DNA of 64,000 bases from NCBI GenBank assembly GCA_017618715.1, contig JAFZTS010000042.1, positions 1 through 64,000 on the forward strand, in the 5' to 3' direction. The translations under genes were made by a program, and so were the position numbers. Source of the DNA: Bacteroidales bacterium. Lineage in GTDB: Bacteria > Bacteroidota > Bacteroidia > Bacteroidales > UBA3663. Within the stretch, counting starts at the first letter, position 1, and every line of letters starts with the position of its first letter. The notes beneath the pieces were generated by a model. That model was not told the DNA's origin. It saw only the letters and a program-made list of their open reading frames with translations, and did not search any database. Positions 25,753 to 34,049 of this stretch are shown one piece after another.

Positions 25753-26691
25753 ATGGACATCAACATTCTGCTCTCCCAGATGACCATCCTCTTCATGGTG
25801 GTCATCGCGGGATATATATGTGGACGCACTCACCTCATGACGGCACCCCTGAGCAAAGGATTGTCGGGACTCATCGTCAATCTCACCTGTCCCTGCCTTG
25901 TGCTGGCCAGTACGATGGGTGAAGCAATGCCCGACCGCCGTCTTATTATTCCTCTGCTTATCGTCGGCACAGTCACCTACGCCATATTGTTGCCCGTCAG
26001 TGCCTATCTGCCCCGTGTGTGGGGCTGCCAAGACCCTGAACGTGGGCTGCATAGCTTTATGCTCACGTTCGGTAATGTCGGTTTCATCGGCTATCCCGTT
26101 GTAGCATCGGTTTTCGGCCCAGAGGCCGTCTTCTACGCTGCCATCCTCAATGTGCCCAACACAATCGCCGTTTTCGTATGGGGAGCACGCTTCATAGCAG
26201 GTCGAGACGTGAGCGGCTCGCTCCTCAGTCGTCTCGTCACACCCGCCATGATTGGCACTTACCTTAGCATCATCGTTGTGGCCACGGCATGGCGCGCTCC
26301 ACACATCATCGCCCAGCCCATCACGATGGTCGGCAACATCACCGTACCCGCTTCGCTGCTCATCATCGGTTACAGTATCTCTCAAATCCCAGCCAAACAC
26401 ATGGCCGGAGGGCCGCACGTCTGGATTACCAGTTTCTGCCGCCTGCTCGTTATGCCCCTGCTTGTCTTCGGCATATTCCAACTCATCGTTCTCCTTATTC
26501 CTGCGGCTGCGTTCGTCTTCGATCCTTCCATCGTCCGCATCAACACCCTCATCATCGCTATGCCCGTCGCTTCGTTCGGCACAATCTTCTGTCTCAAATA
26601 CGGTGTCGATGAGACGGTGATGGCTCAAGGCACGTTCCTCACCACCATCCTCTCTCTTGCCACTATCCCCGTCGTTGCAGGGCTCATTTAA
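25753..26691 (+). CDS. AEC-family (auxin efflux carrier-like) permease
   Basis: 312 residues, about ten hydrophobic segments and no signal peptide. It opens MDINILLSQMTILFMVVIAGYICG, then LSGLIVNLTCPCLVLAST, and has the mid-protein FGNVGFIGYPVVASVFG motif typical of AEC proteins. Bacterial members export or exchange organic and amino acids (malate, for example). The substrate is unknown. The ATG directly follows the galM stop (TAA-ATG), so the two are translated from one message. Together they could link sugar breakdown and acid export. Confidence 0.85.
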   Translation: MDINILLSQMTILFMVVIAGYICGRTHLMTAPLSKGLSGLIVNLTCPCLVLASTMGEAMPDRRLIIPLLIVGTVTYAILLPVSAYLPRVWGCQDPERGLHSFMLTFGNVGFIGYPVVASVFGPEAVFYAAILNVPNTIAVFVWGARFIAGRDVSGSLLSRLVTPAMIGTYLSIIVVATAWRAPHIIAQPITMVGNITVPASLLIIGYSISQIPAKHMAGGPHVWITSFCRLLVMPLLVFGIFQLIVLLIPAAAFVFDPSIVRINTLIIAMPVASFGTIFCLKYGVDETVMAQGTFLTTILSLATIPVVAGLI

Positions 26692-27035
26692 ATAAAGATA
26701 ACGCTTGACACAAAAGAAGCCGAAGAGTCTGTACAAATGGACGAATTGCACATCTTTTCGTAACAAAACGCTAATTATTCACATCAAATACCATAATTAT
26801 TGTCAACCACGGATATCATTTCTTGCATTTCTGTAAAAAATTAAGGATTTTTTAAACTTTTAGGACGAAATAAAAAGTAAAATTCCCAAAAAATAATCAA
26901 TTTTGCACCAAATATCTGCCTTAGCTTTGAAGCCAAGCTGACCTAACCAACAACCATTATTGTCGAGCCTTACACTACAATTATGTGCGCCGACTTACAA
27001 TTGCTATTTGTCTTAATTACATAAAATCATTACTT
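26692..27035. other. AT-rich gap without a gene
   Basis: No convincing ORF, RNA or terminator hairpin is seen. TAGCTTTG at 26922-26929 fits the -7 pattern for the lipoprotein gene at 27036 but has no properly spaced -33 box. Confidence 0.4.
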
Positions 27036-29888
27036 ATGAAGCAAAAACATTTATTCTCAAGGAGGAGCCTGCTGTTAGTAGGTGCCTTGGCTCTTGTCAG
27101 CTCCTGCCAAGACTATGAGCCGTTCAATGAACAGGATGTGCAGGACAGAGCCTACACCCATGAGTTTGTAAAACAATTCGGCGAGATTGATCCCAACCAG
27201 GACTGGGATCTCTTCGGCCAGTTGGCGCGCCATATCGGCCCGGCAACGCGTGCAGGGGAGGATGCGGTACCAAGTGTCGTACTATTCGACAAGACTATGG
27301 AGATTGAACAGGCAGATCACAGCAACTATACCAAAATCTTGCCTGAGATAAATATTCCCAATAATTCTTACGCGAACTCAAACCTCGGTCGAGTGACTCA
27401 GGACTTCCTCACATCTGCCCGCGAGATTGAGCTTTTCCCTGTTCACTGGACGACTTCGGCTACCGATGCAATTGGCATCTATTGGTACGTTGATGAAGAG
27501 GGTGAAGGTGTAAAAACCTTGATGGGCAAGGATGATAAGATGTATTACATCAAAGAATACACTATCCTCGAAAACCACAAGACTCGTCTTGAGATAGCGT
27601 TTGAGTATAATGATGGTCATAAGGCATCTCATTATATTGACGGAGTTTTGGATGTCAAAGAACAATTCCTTACTCAACAACAGATGGCAGACCAAGGCAT
27701 CAGAAGGCAATACCTTATTTCACATGGTTATAAGATTACGGTTCCCAACGAAATATCGGAATACGGATTCTGGATTAAGAACTTGGGTAGCGGTCTCGAC
27801 GAAAGGTATTCCGAATGGAACCTGAACAGTAAGCCAGGCGGCCCGATTGAAGACAATGGCGACCACATGAGCTATACGGCCACCTTCAACCTCAGCAGTT
27901 TGGTGGACGAAAGTGGCAATCCTCTGTATCCGAATGACCAGAACCAGTACCTCTGCTTCGAAGATTGGATCAACTGGGGTGATGCCGACCTCAACGACCT
28001 GGTATTCATTGCCGAAGGACTTGATTTCACCAATATCAAGGATAATAACACTATCTATGAGAATGCGCTTCTTGTCTGTGAAGACCTCTCATCCTACGAC
28101 TTCGACTTCAACGATATCGTTCTCGACCTGACCTTCAAGGAAGAAGAAAAGAGAATATATGAGTGGGTTCATGAGGCAAATGGCATTGCCGCTCACTGGG
28201 AGCTTAAGGAAACTGAAGAGACCGACAAAACGCTCTTTGTAAAGCCTATGGCAGCAGGTGGCGCTTACGAGACAGAACTTATAATCGGCATCCTTAACAA
28301 GGGTGAAATCCACTCCTTGATGGGAGAAACGGGTTGGGGCGGCAACCCCAAGCGTCATGAAATCATCAATGCCGGTGCAACATATTCCAACAGATCTGAT
28401 TCTATTCCTTATATTATGCCAATGGGTTACGAATGGAAAATTGGCAATGGTGAAGGCAAATATGCCACTCACCTTTCGCAGCTCTTTGCAGAGGGGTTCA
28501 TCATGTTGAAATGCTTAGGAGAAGATCCGAATGGCAAGTCTGCTGAAAAGATTATCACGAGTGGGAAAATCAATCTCGACCCGAATTCAACTACCGCTGC
28601 TCCCCAGATGATGCTCCTGCCCAAATACTTCGAATGGCCACGTGAGGAGTATCCCATTAGCAATGCCTATAGAGGTTTCAACGACTGGGTTTCCGACATC
28701 ACCAAGACCAGCTGGATCCTTGACACCCAGGTTGCTGACTCAATCACCGACCGTGGCGACTTGAAGCCAGATAATCCGGAAGAGCAGCAGAATCATAACC
28801 TCATCGAAACCATCGAGGTGCCCATCCAAAAGGGACAGTTTATTTATGATGACCCAGATGAGCCATGGATTTTCGACAATGCTTATTTCGTTAGCCTCCT
28901 GGGCATAGAGTCCTTGACGGTCGATGAACAGTCGAAGGCAGATATCATTGTACATTACGTAAAGAAGTATGATGTCTATATAGATGACGCAGATGGCAAC
29001 CTGCTCGTAAATGATAATTTCGGCACTGGTGGTGCGCGTACTACAACCTACACGTTGAGTCCACGCAAGTTCAACCAAGCATTGAACTCAGGTGGCATTT
29101 GGATTATTCCAGAGGACGATCAAGCTGATTTTGAAATCTCGAAGGTTGAAATCAAACTTTATGGCGCAACCGACCCGAACAAGCGTCACAAGCTCGTTGT
29201 TGATCCGATGTCGGTATTGTTGGACGAGATTGGGCAAACAATCACAATCTCAGCCTCTTCTGAGACACATGCTAACATCTCATACCAGACATCCAATGCC
29301 AATGTTGCAACCATTGACGCAAATGGTGTAATCAGAGCTCAAGGTGTAGGCTCTTGCGACATCATCGTTACTGCCCAAGCAAGCAATAGCTACTCTGCAA
29401 GCCAAGCGAGAGTCAAGGTCGTAGTCGACAAGACTCCAACCCTTACACTTCAAATGAGTGATCCCGTAGCTGCACCTGACTTTGAGGGTCTTGAATGGAC
29501 ATACGACCCGCAGTGGGGCGTAGCTGATGAAGATCTTCTGTATCCAAGAGGAAGCACGCATACTACTTATGACCACGTACAGAATATTACAGTTTCAAAT
29601 ACGCATGATTTAAGCACTTGGACCAATGGCGCTGTATTATCATTCCACTTCCAAGTGATCGAAGGCGACTGGACTCCTCAAATCTTCCACATCAAGAATC
29701 CTGCTGGCAACATTATCGCTGGCAACGATGAAAACATTACTGTTTGGGAAGGCGATCGCACATACGAAATCAGTTATGCATACCTGCAGTCCTGCATGGT
29801 GAACGGAGAGTGCAAGTTGACAATTGAGTACAGGACTCCACCAACGTCAATTACAAGCGCAACCTTAACCAAGAAAGCCACCCAGTAA
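27036..29888 (+). CDS. LruC-domain (DUF4842) surface lipoprotein, paralogue 1
   Basis: 950 residues from the ATG at 27036. The lipobox LALVSSC places the lipidated Cys at about residue 24, followed by QDYEPF. The N-terminal module contains FGEIDPNQDWDLFGQLARH. The middle carries the LruC/DUF4842 signature (CFEDWINWGDADLNDLVF, then CEDLSSYDFDFNDIVLDLTF), whose acidic FNDxV loops look metal-binding. Residues about 730-810 are a BIG2-like immunoglobulin fold (VATIDANGVIRAQGVGSCDI). A C-terminal beta domain ends the protein. An outer-membrane or surface role is likely; the exact function is unknown. It shares its full layout with paralogue 2. Confidence 0.8.
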   Translation: MKQKHLFSRRSLLLVGALALVSSCQDYEPFNEQDVQDRAYTHEFVKQFGEIDPNQDWDLFGQLARHIGPATRAGEDAVPSVVLFDKTMEIEQADHSNYTKILPEINIPNNSYANSNLGRVTQDFLTSAREIELFPVHWTTSATDAIGIYWYVDEEGEGVKTLMGKDDKMYYIKEYTILENHKTRLEIAFEYNDGHKASHYIDGVLDVKEQFLTQQQMADQGIRRQYLISHGYKITVPNEISEYGFWIKNLGSGLDERYSEWNLNSKPGGPIEDNGDHMSYTATFNLSSLVDESGNPLYPNDQNQYLCFEDWINWGDADLNDLVFIAEGLDFTNIKDNNTIYENALLVCEDLSSYDFDFNDIVLDLTFKEEEKRIYEWVHEANGIAAHWELKETEETDKTLFVKPMAAGGAYETELIIGILNKGEIHSLMGETGWGGNPKRHEIINAGATYSNRSDSIPYIMPMGYEWKIGNGEGKYATHLSQLFAEGFIMLKCLGEDPNGKSAEKIITSGKINLDPNSTTAAPQMMLLPKYFEWPREEYPISNAYRGFNDWVSDITKTSWILDTQVADSITDRGDLKPDNPEEQQNHNLIETIEVPIQKGQFIYDDPDEPWIFDNAYFVSLLGIESLTVDEQSKADIIVHYVKKYDVYIDDADGNLLVNDNFGTGGARTTTYTLSPRKFNQALNSGGIWIIPEDDQADFEISKVEIKLYGATDPNKRHKLVVDPMSVLLDEIGQTITISASSETHANISYQTSNANVATIDANGVIRAQGVGSCDIIVTAQASNSYSASQARVKVVVDKTPTLTLQMSDPVAAPDFEGLEWTYDPQWGVADEDLLYPRGSTHTTYDHVQNITVSNTHDLSTWTNGAVLSFHFQVIEGDWTPQIFHIKNPAGNIIAGNDENITVWEGDRTYEISYAYLQSCMVNGECKLTIEYRTPPTSITSATLTKKATQ

Positions 29889-30414
29889 GGCTTTCCACCC
29901 CACTAATATCGAGGGCCGCAATCATCGGGATTGCGGCCCTTGTGTTTTATCTCCTTCTTCCTCTCCCGATGAAAAAGAACAGTTAATCGACATCCCAATT
30001 TGGAATGTCGTCATTTTACAGATAGCACCTGCGGAAAGCCTACGCGAGGCCTCTTTGCGATGCATAAAGTGGTGGATCGTCGTCTATTATAGGGACAATA
30101 AAATGTCAAAAATCGCTATTTAATTTAATCATTTAGAGCGTATTTTGTTAGCCATGGATTACAATAATACAGGCTATTAGCAATTTTATTACAAAATTGC
30201 AGATTATCATGCCAAACTTAATGGATTGTTAAGAAATTCGTCATATCTTTGCGTCGATTATCGTCTTATGGGCACTCACGACATACGAGATTCTTCTCTG
30301 CGTCTGAATTTCTAAATTATGGAAACCATTCCCTGGTTTTTCCTAATTTCGTCCATACTGGTTAATCAATCCAAACCCATTACCTGACATCATTTTTTTA
30401 ATTAATTAAAGTTT
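29889..30414. other. Gap between lipoprotein paralogues 1 and 2
   Basis: It holds the terminator at 29912-29950, a short inverted repeat (CGACAT with ATGTCG, 29988-30010), and TATCTTTG at 30244-30251 as a probable -7 box for paralogue 2, without a well-placed -33 TTG. A 15-codon frame (MGTHDIRDSSLRLNF) lies in the leader at 30268-30315. No larger gene is seen. Confidence 0.5.
29912..29950 (+). terminator. Terminator of lipoprotein paralogue 1
   Basis: AGGGCCGCAATC (29912-29923) pairs with GATTGCGGCCCT (29929-29940), followed by TGTGTTTTA. The stem sequence recurs at 36833 and 37286. Confidence 0.85.
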
Positions 30415-33309
30415 ATGAAAAATAACTACCTACCTTTTAAGCCGCTCCTGCTCGCAGCAGGCAGCTTGGCTCTTGTCAGCTCCTGCCAGGACTACGAGCC
30501 GTTCAGTGAACAAACGGTGCAGGACAAAGCCTACACCCATGAATTTGAAAAACAGTTCGGCGAGATCGATCCGCGTCAGGATTGGGACCTCTTCGGTCAG
30601 CTTGCTCGTCACATCGGTCCTGTTACACGTGCAGACGTGAACCCATCGCCGACTATTACCTTTATAGATGGTTATGGTGTGGATGACACCCTTCACATCT
30701 CTCCCTCTCAGCATCGGAATTACAGACTGTTCCTGCCTGAGTTAGACATCCCCAGCAACACTTACGAAAACTCCAACCTTGGACAAGTAACGCAGGACTT
30801 CCTCACCACCGCCCATAGAATTAAATTGTGTCCTATGCATTGGACCACTTCTGCCAACGACGAGATCGGTATCTACTGGTACGTCGATGAGGAAGAATAT
30901 GATGATCAGGGAAACGAAATCACCAAGACCATCATGGGCAAGGATGAGCACATGTACTACATCAAGGAGTTGCCCATAATCACAGGCACTCATAAGAAGC
31001 GCATCGAATTGGAGACGGTATATAACTACCAAGACGGAAACGGAGATGTCGCAGTTAGAACTTCGTTGGATGGAGTATTCAGTATTGCCGAAGTTTTTAC
31101 GCCCGAAAACCAGTGGAGTTCTGAGCATATCGTTGACCAGTACCTGGTATCCCACCCCATCCAAATCGATATTCCCGACAATATTTCGGAATATGGATTC
31201 TGGATCAGGAATTTGGATGGCTCCGGACAACGATACTCCGAGTGGAAGCTGAACAACAAGATTGACGGCCCGATTGAAGCTGATCCTGCCCATAGGATGA
31301 GCTATACTGCCACCTTCAATATCAATGGCCTTGATCTTGAAGGAAATGGTACGAGGGTTTGGGATCCCAGCCAATACCTATGCTTTGAGGACTGGATGAA
31401 CTATAGTGACGCCGACCTCAATGACCTGGTATTTATTGCCCGTGGCCTTGATAACACGAATATCAAAGACAACAACTTCATCACCGAAAATGCGCTCCTT
31501 GTCTGCGAAGACCTCACAAAATACGATTTTGACTTCAATGATGTTGTCCTCGACCTTACCTACAAGGAGGAGGATGACAGGACTTACAAATGGGTTCAAG
31601 AACAAGAAGTCGAGACACCTTGGGGAACACAAAAGATTGCTGCACACTGGGAAGTCATATCTTCCGAAGCAAAAACCACATGGCTCTATGTCACGCCAAT
31701 GGCAGCCGGAGGTGCATACGAAACCGACATTTATTTTGGCGAATCATCAGCAACCAAGGGAGAAATCCACACTTTGATGCAGGAAACAGGTTGGAACAAC
31801 AATCCTTTGGAACACGCCATTATCAATGCTGGGGCCAATTTCCAGAATATCGAAGGTGTCCAGACAATTGGCGAGCAAATCTCAATGGGTTATGTATGGA
31901 ATGTGGGTAACGGACAAGGACAATATGCCACCCACCTTTCGCAGCTCTTTGCCGAAGGCTTTATCCGCCTCCATTGTAAATATGATGACAAGGATGCCAC
32001 CAAGATTGTCACAAGCGGCACAATCAACACCAGCAAGGATACTCCCACGGCTCCACAGATGATGCTCTTGCCGAAATTCTTCGAATGGCCTCAGGAGGAG
32101 GTTCACATCACCGATGCCTACACTGGTTTCAGCGATTGGGTATCAGACATCACGAAGACCAGCTGGATTCTTGACACGCAAGTTGCAGAAAACGTCACCG
32201 ACCGAGGCGACCTGAAACCAGACAATCCGCAGGAAGCTGTCGACCCGACACTCATCGAAGGCGTATCCGTTCCATTCCATGGAGGACAATTCATTTATAT
32301 TAACCCGGAAGACGAGACCGATACATATACCTACAACAATGGTGTCTTCATCAGCCTTGCAGGTATTCAGGAATTGCTTGTCAGCGAAGAGTCTAAGGCT
32401 ACTGTCATCGTTCATTTTGCCAGCAAGCCTGCGAACATCTACTTTGATGATGCCAATGGCAATTTGCTTGTTTATGACAAATTCGGTGACGACCTCCAGC
32501 ATACGACCTACTACACATTCAGTGCCAAGAGGTTTAACTTGGCCGTCCAGTCGGGAGGCATGTGGCTGCTGCAGGATGAAGACCGTCCATTAAACGTCAC
32601 GGCAGTTGAAATCGAAATTATTGGTGCAACAAGCCCCGAAAAGCGACACAACCTTACCGTCAGCCCCATCTCCATGACCTTCGATGAGATTGGACAAACT
32701 ATGCCAATCACAGCTACCTCCACAACAGGTGCAAACTTCTCGTACTCATCGACCGATGCTACCGTGGCAACTGTGACTATGGACAATGGCATACCCACAG
32801 TCCACGCGGTGGGCGAAGGAAACTGCCAGATTATCGTCACGGCAGTAGCCGGCAATGGGTATCATGCCAGCGTCGAGCGAATCACTGTGGTTGTCGATAG
32901 AACCCCAACTATGCCGCTTACAGTGGGCGAACCCTCTTGGCATGCTGATATAACAGAAGATGGAGCGACCTATTATTTCATCTACCACCGCGTACTCTCG
33001 ACTTACGCCGACTTGAACGGATGGAACAATGGTGCTTCGATAACATTCCACTACGAAGGTTATGACTGGGCTGGAACTGCTAGGAATTTCTTCCGTGTAT
33101 TGAGCCCCAATGGAACTGTCATTGCCGGTGACTTTACATCACATAATAGTGCAGATGGCGATGTCACCTACACGATTAGTGCAGCAAACCTGGCTTCCTG
33201 CCGCGACAATACCACTGGAGAGTATAAGTTTACCATTCAATATACCGATTGGGACTTCAACGGCACACCCAATATTACGAGTGCCAGCGTGACCAAGATA
33301 GCCAACTAA
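30415..33309 (+). CDS. LruC-domain (DUF4842) surface lipoprotein, paralogue 2
   Basis: 964 residues. The lipobox is LALVSSC, followed by QDYEPFSEQ. It matches paralogue 1 from end to end: FGEIDPRQDWDLFGQLARH, a CFEDWMNYSDADLNDLVF block, CEDLTKYDFDFNDVVLDLTY, the GRGDLKPDN-like segment (TDRGDLKPDNP), a BIG2-like domain (MTFDEIGQTMPITATS) and a C-terminal beta domain. The last 120 residues diverge most from paralogue 1. The pair looks like a tandem duplication followed by divergence at the exposed end. A surface or adhesion role is inferred. Confidence 0.8.
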   Translation: MKNNYLPFKPLLLAAGSLALVSSCQDYEPFSEQTVQDKAYTHEFEKQFGEIDPRQDWDLFGQLARHIGPVTRADVNPSPTITFIDGYGVDDTLHISPSQHRNYRLFLPELDIPSNTYENSNLGQVTQDFLTTAHRIKLCPMHWTTSANDEIGIYWYVDEEEYDDQGNEITKTIMGKDEHMYYIKELPIITGTHKKRIELETVYNYQDGNGDVAVRTSLDGVFSIAEVFTPENQWSSEHIVDQYLVSHPIQIDIPDNISEYGFWIRNLDGSGQRYSEWKLNNKIDGPIEADPAHRMSYTATFNINGLDLEGNGTRVWDPSQYLCFEDWMNYSDADLNDLVFIARGLDNTNIKDNNFITENALLVCEDLTKYDFDFNDVVLDLTYKEEDDRTYKWVQEQEVETPWGTQKIAAHWEVISSEAKTTWLYVTPMAAGGAYETDIYFGESSATKGEIHTLMQETGWNNNPLEHAIINAGANFQNIEGVQTIGEQISMGYVWNVGNGQGQYATHLSQLFAEGFIRLHCKYDDKDATKIVTSGTINTSKDTPTAPQMMLLPKFFEWPQEEVHITDAYTGFSDWVSDITKTSWILDTQVAENVTDRGDLKPDNPQEAVDPTLIEGVSVPFHGGQFIYINPEDETDTYTYNNGVFISLAGIQELLVSEESKATVIVHFASKPANIYFDDANGNLLVYDKFGDDLQHTTYYTFSAKRFNLAVQSGGMWLLQDEDRPLNVTAVEIEIIGATSPEKRHNLTVSPISMTFDEIGQTMPITATSTTGANFSYSSTDATVATVTMDNGIPTVHAVGEGNCQIIVTAVAGNGYHASVERITVVVDRTPTMPLTVGEPSWHADITEDGATYYFIYHRVLSTYADLNGWNNGASITFHYEGYDWAGTARNFFRVLSPNGTVIAGDFTSHNSADGDVTYTISAANLASCRDNTTGEYKFTIQYTDWDFNGTPNITSASVTKIAN

Positions 33310-33341
33310 ATAGATTTTTGATCAATTTCTTTCTTATACCC

Positions 33342-33385
33342 GCGAGGGGGCAATCGTTGAGGATTGCGCCCCTCGCTTTTCTTTT
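33342..33385 (+). terminator. Terminator of lipoprotein paralogue 2
   Basis: GCGAGGGGGCAATC (33342-33355) pairs with GATTGCGCCCCTCGC (33362-33376), followed by TTTTCTTTTG. It is a variant of the stem used after paralogues 1 and 3. Confidence 0.85.
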
Positions 33386-33387
33386 GT

Positions 33388-33807
33388 CGGATGCGTCCAA
33401 TTTACGTTAGTGAATTGGACCGTCACAATCGGATGCGTCCAATTTACGTTAGAGAATTGGACCGTCACAATTGGAAGCGTCCATTTTACGTTAGTGAATT
33501 GGACCGATACAATCGGATGCGTCCATTTTACGTTAGTGAATTGGACCGATACGATCGGACGCGTCCATTTTACGTTAGTGAATTGGACCGTCACGATCGG
33601 ACGCGTCCATTTTACGTTAGTGAATTGGACCGTCACGATCGGACGCGTCCATTTTACGTTAGTGAATTGGACCGACGCAATCGGACGCGTCCATTTTACG
33701 TTAGTGAATTGGACCGTCACGATCGGACGCGTCCATTTTACGTTAGTGAATTGGACTGACACAATCGGATGCGTCCATTTTACATTCGAGAATTGGACCG
33801 ACGCGAT
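33388..33807. repeat. Tandem array of ten 42-bp units
   Basis: Units start at 33388 and every 42 bases to 33766. Each carries a GCGTCCA-A/T-TTTACGTT core and AGTGAATTGGAC, then a slightly variable 14-base stretch. Units 1-2 keep TCCAATT and AATTGGA as inverted arms. Units 5-9 contain the 10-bp palindrome GGACGCGTCC and are nearly identical, while the end units (ATGCGTCC) are more diverged, as expected of array homogenisation. Because 42 is a multiple of 3, all frames stay open and give spurious 14-residue repeat ORFs on both strands. It lies between a terminator and the promoter region of the next lipoprotein gene. Confidence 0.95.
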
Positions 33808-34049
33808 TTGAAGTCGTTTTTTTGCTATGCTTGTGTTGCATTATCTGATAAAGAATAATTAAATGGGGGAAAACAGCCAATTGGATGAAAAAAATGGCGG
33901 TTTTGAAAAGGATTTTTTATATCTTTGCGCCACTAAACACATCGTTTCTATTCTATACAGCTTCATTTTTGCACATTTCCACATGAACACTGCATTATTC
34001 TGAGCTAAAGTATATAAGCGAAACATCCAATTATCTTTATAATAAACAA
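33808..34049 (+). promoter_or_regulatory. Upstream region of lipoprotein paralogue 3
   Basis: TATCTTTG at 33920-33927 is a good -7 box, but no TTG lies 19-20 bases upstream; the nearest, 33903-33905, is too close. The leader to the ATG at 34050 is about 115 bases and contains only a five-residue-scale ORF (MNTALF). Confidence 0.4.

Noticed and set aside
25129..26766. 545-codon minus-strand ORF across galM and the transporter
   Set aside because: Antisense to two clearly recognised genes and rich in the Asp/Glu/His pattern expected from reverse reading.
33388..33807. CRISPR array
   Set aside because: The variable part of each 42-base unit is only about 14 bases and nearly the same in all units; there are no unique spacers and no cas genes.
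33334..33811. Repeat-protein ORFs in three frames across the 42-bp array
   Set aside because: The unit length is a multiple of three, so any frame without a stop stays open. None has start context or a signal, and variation is not synonymous in any frame.
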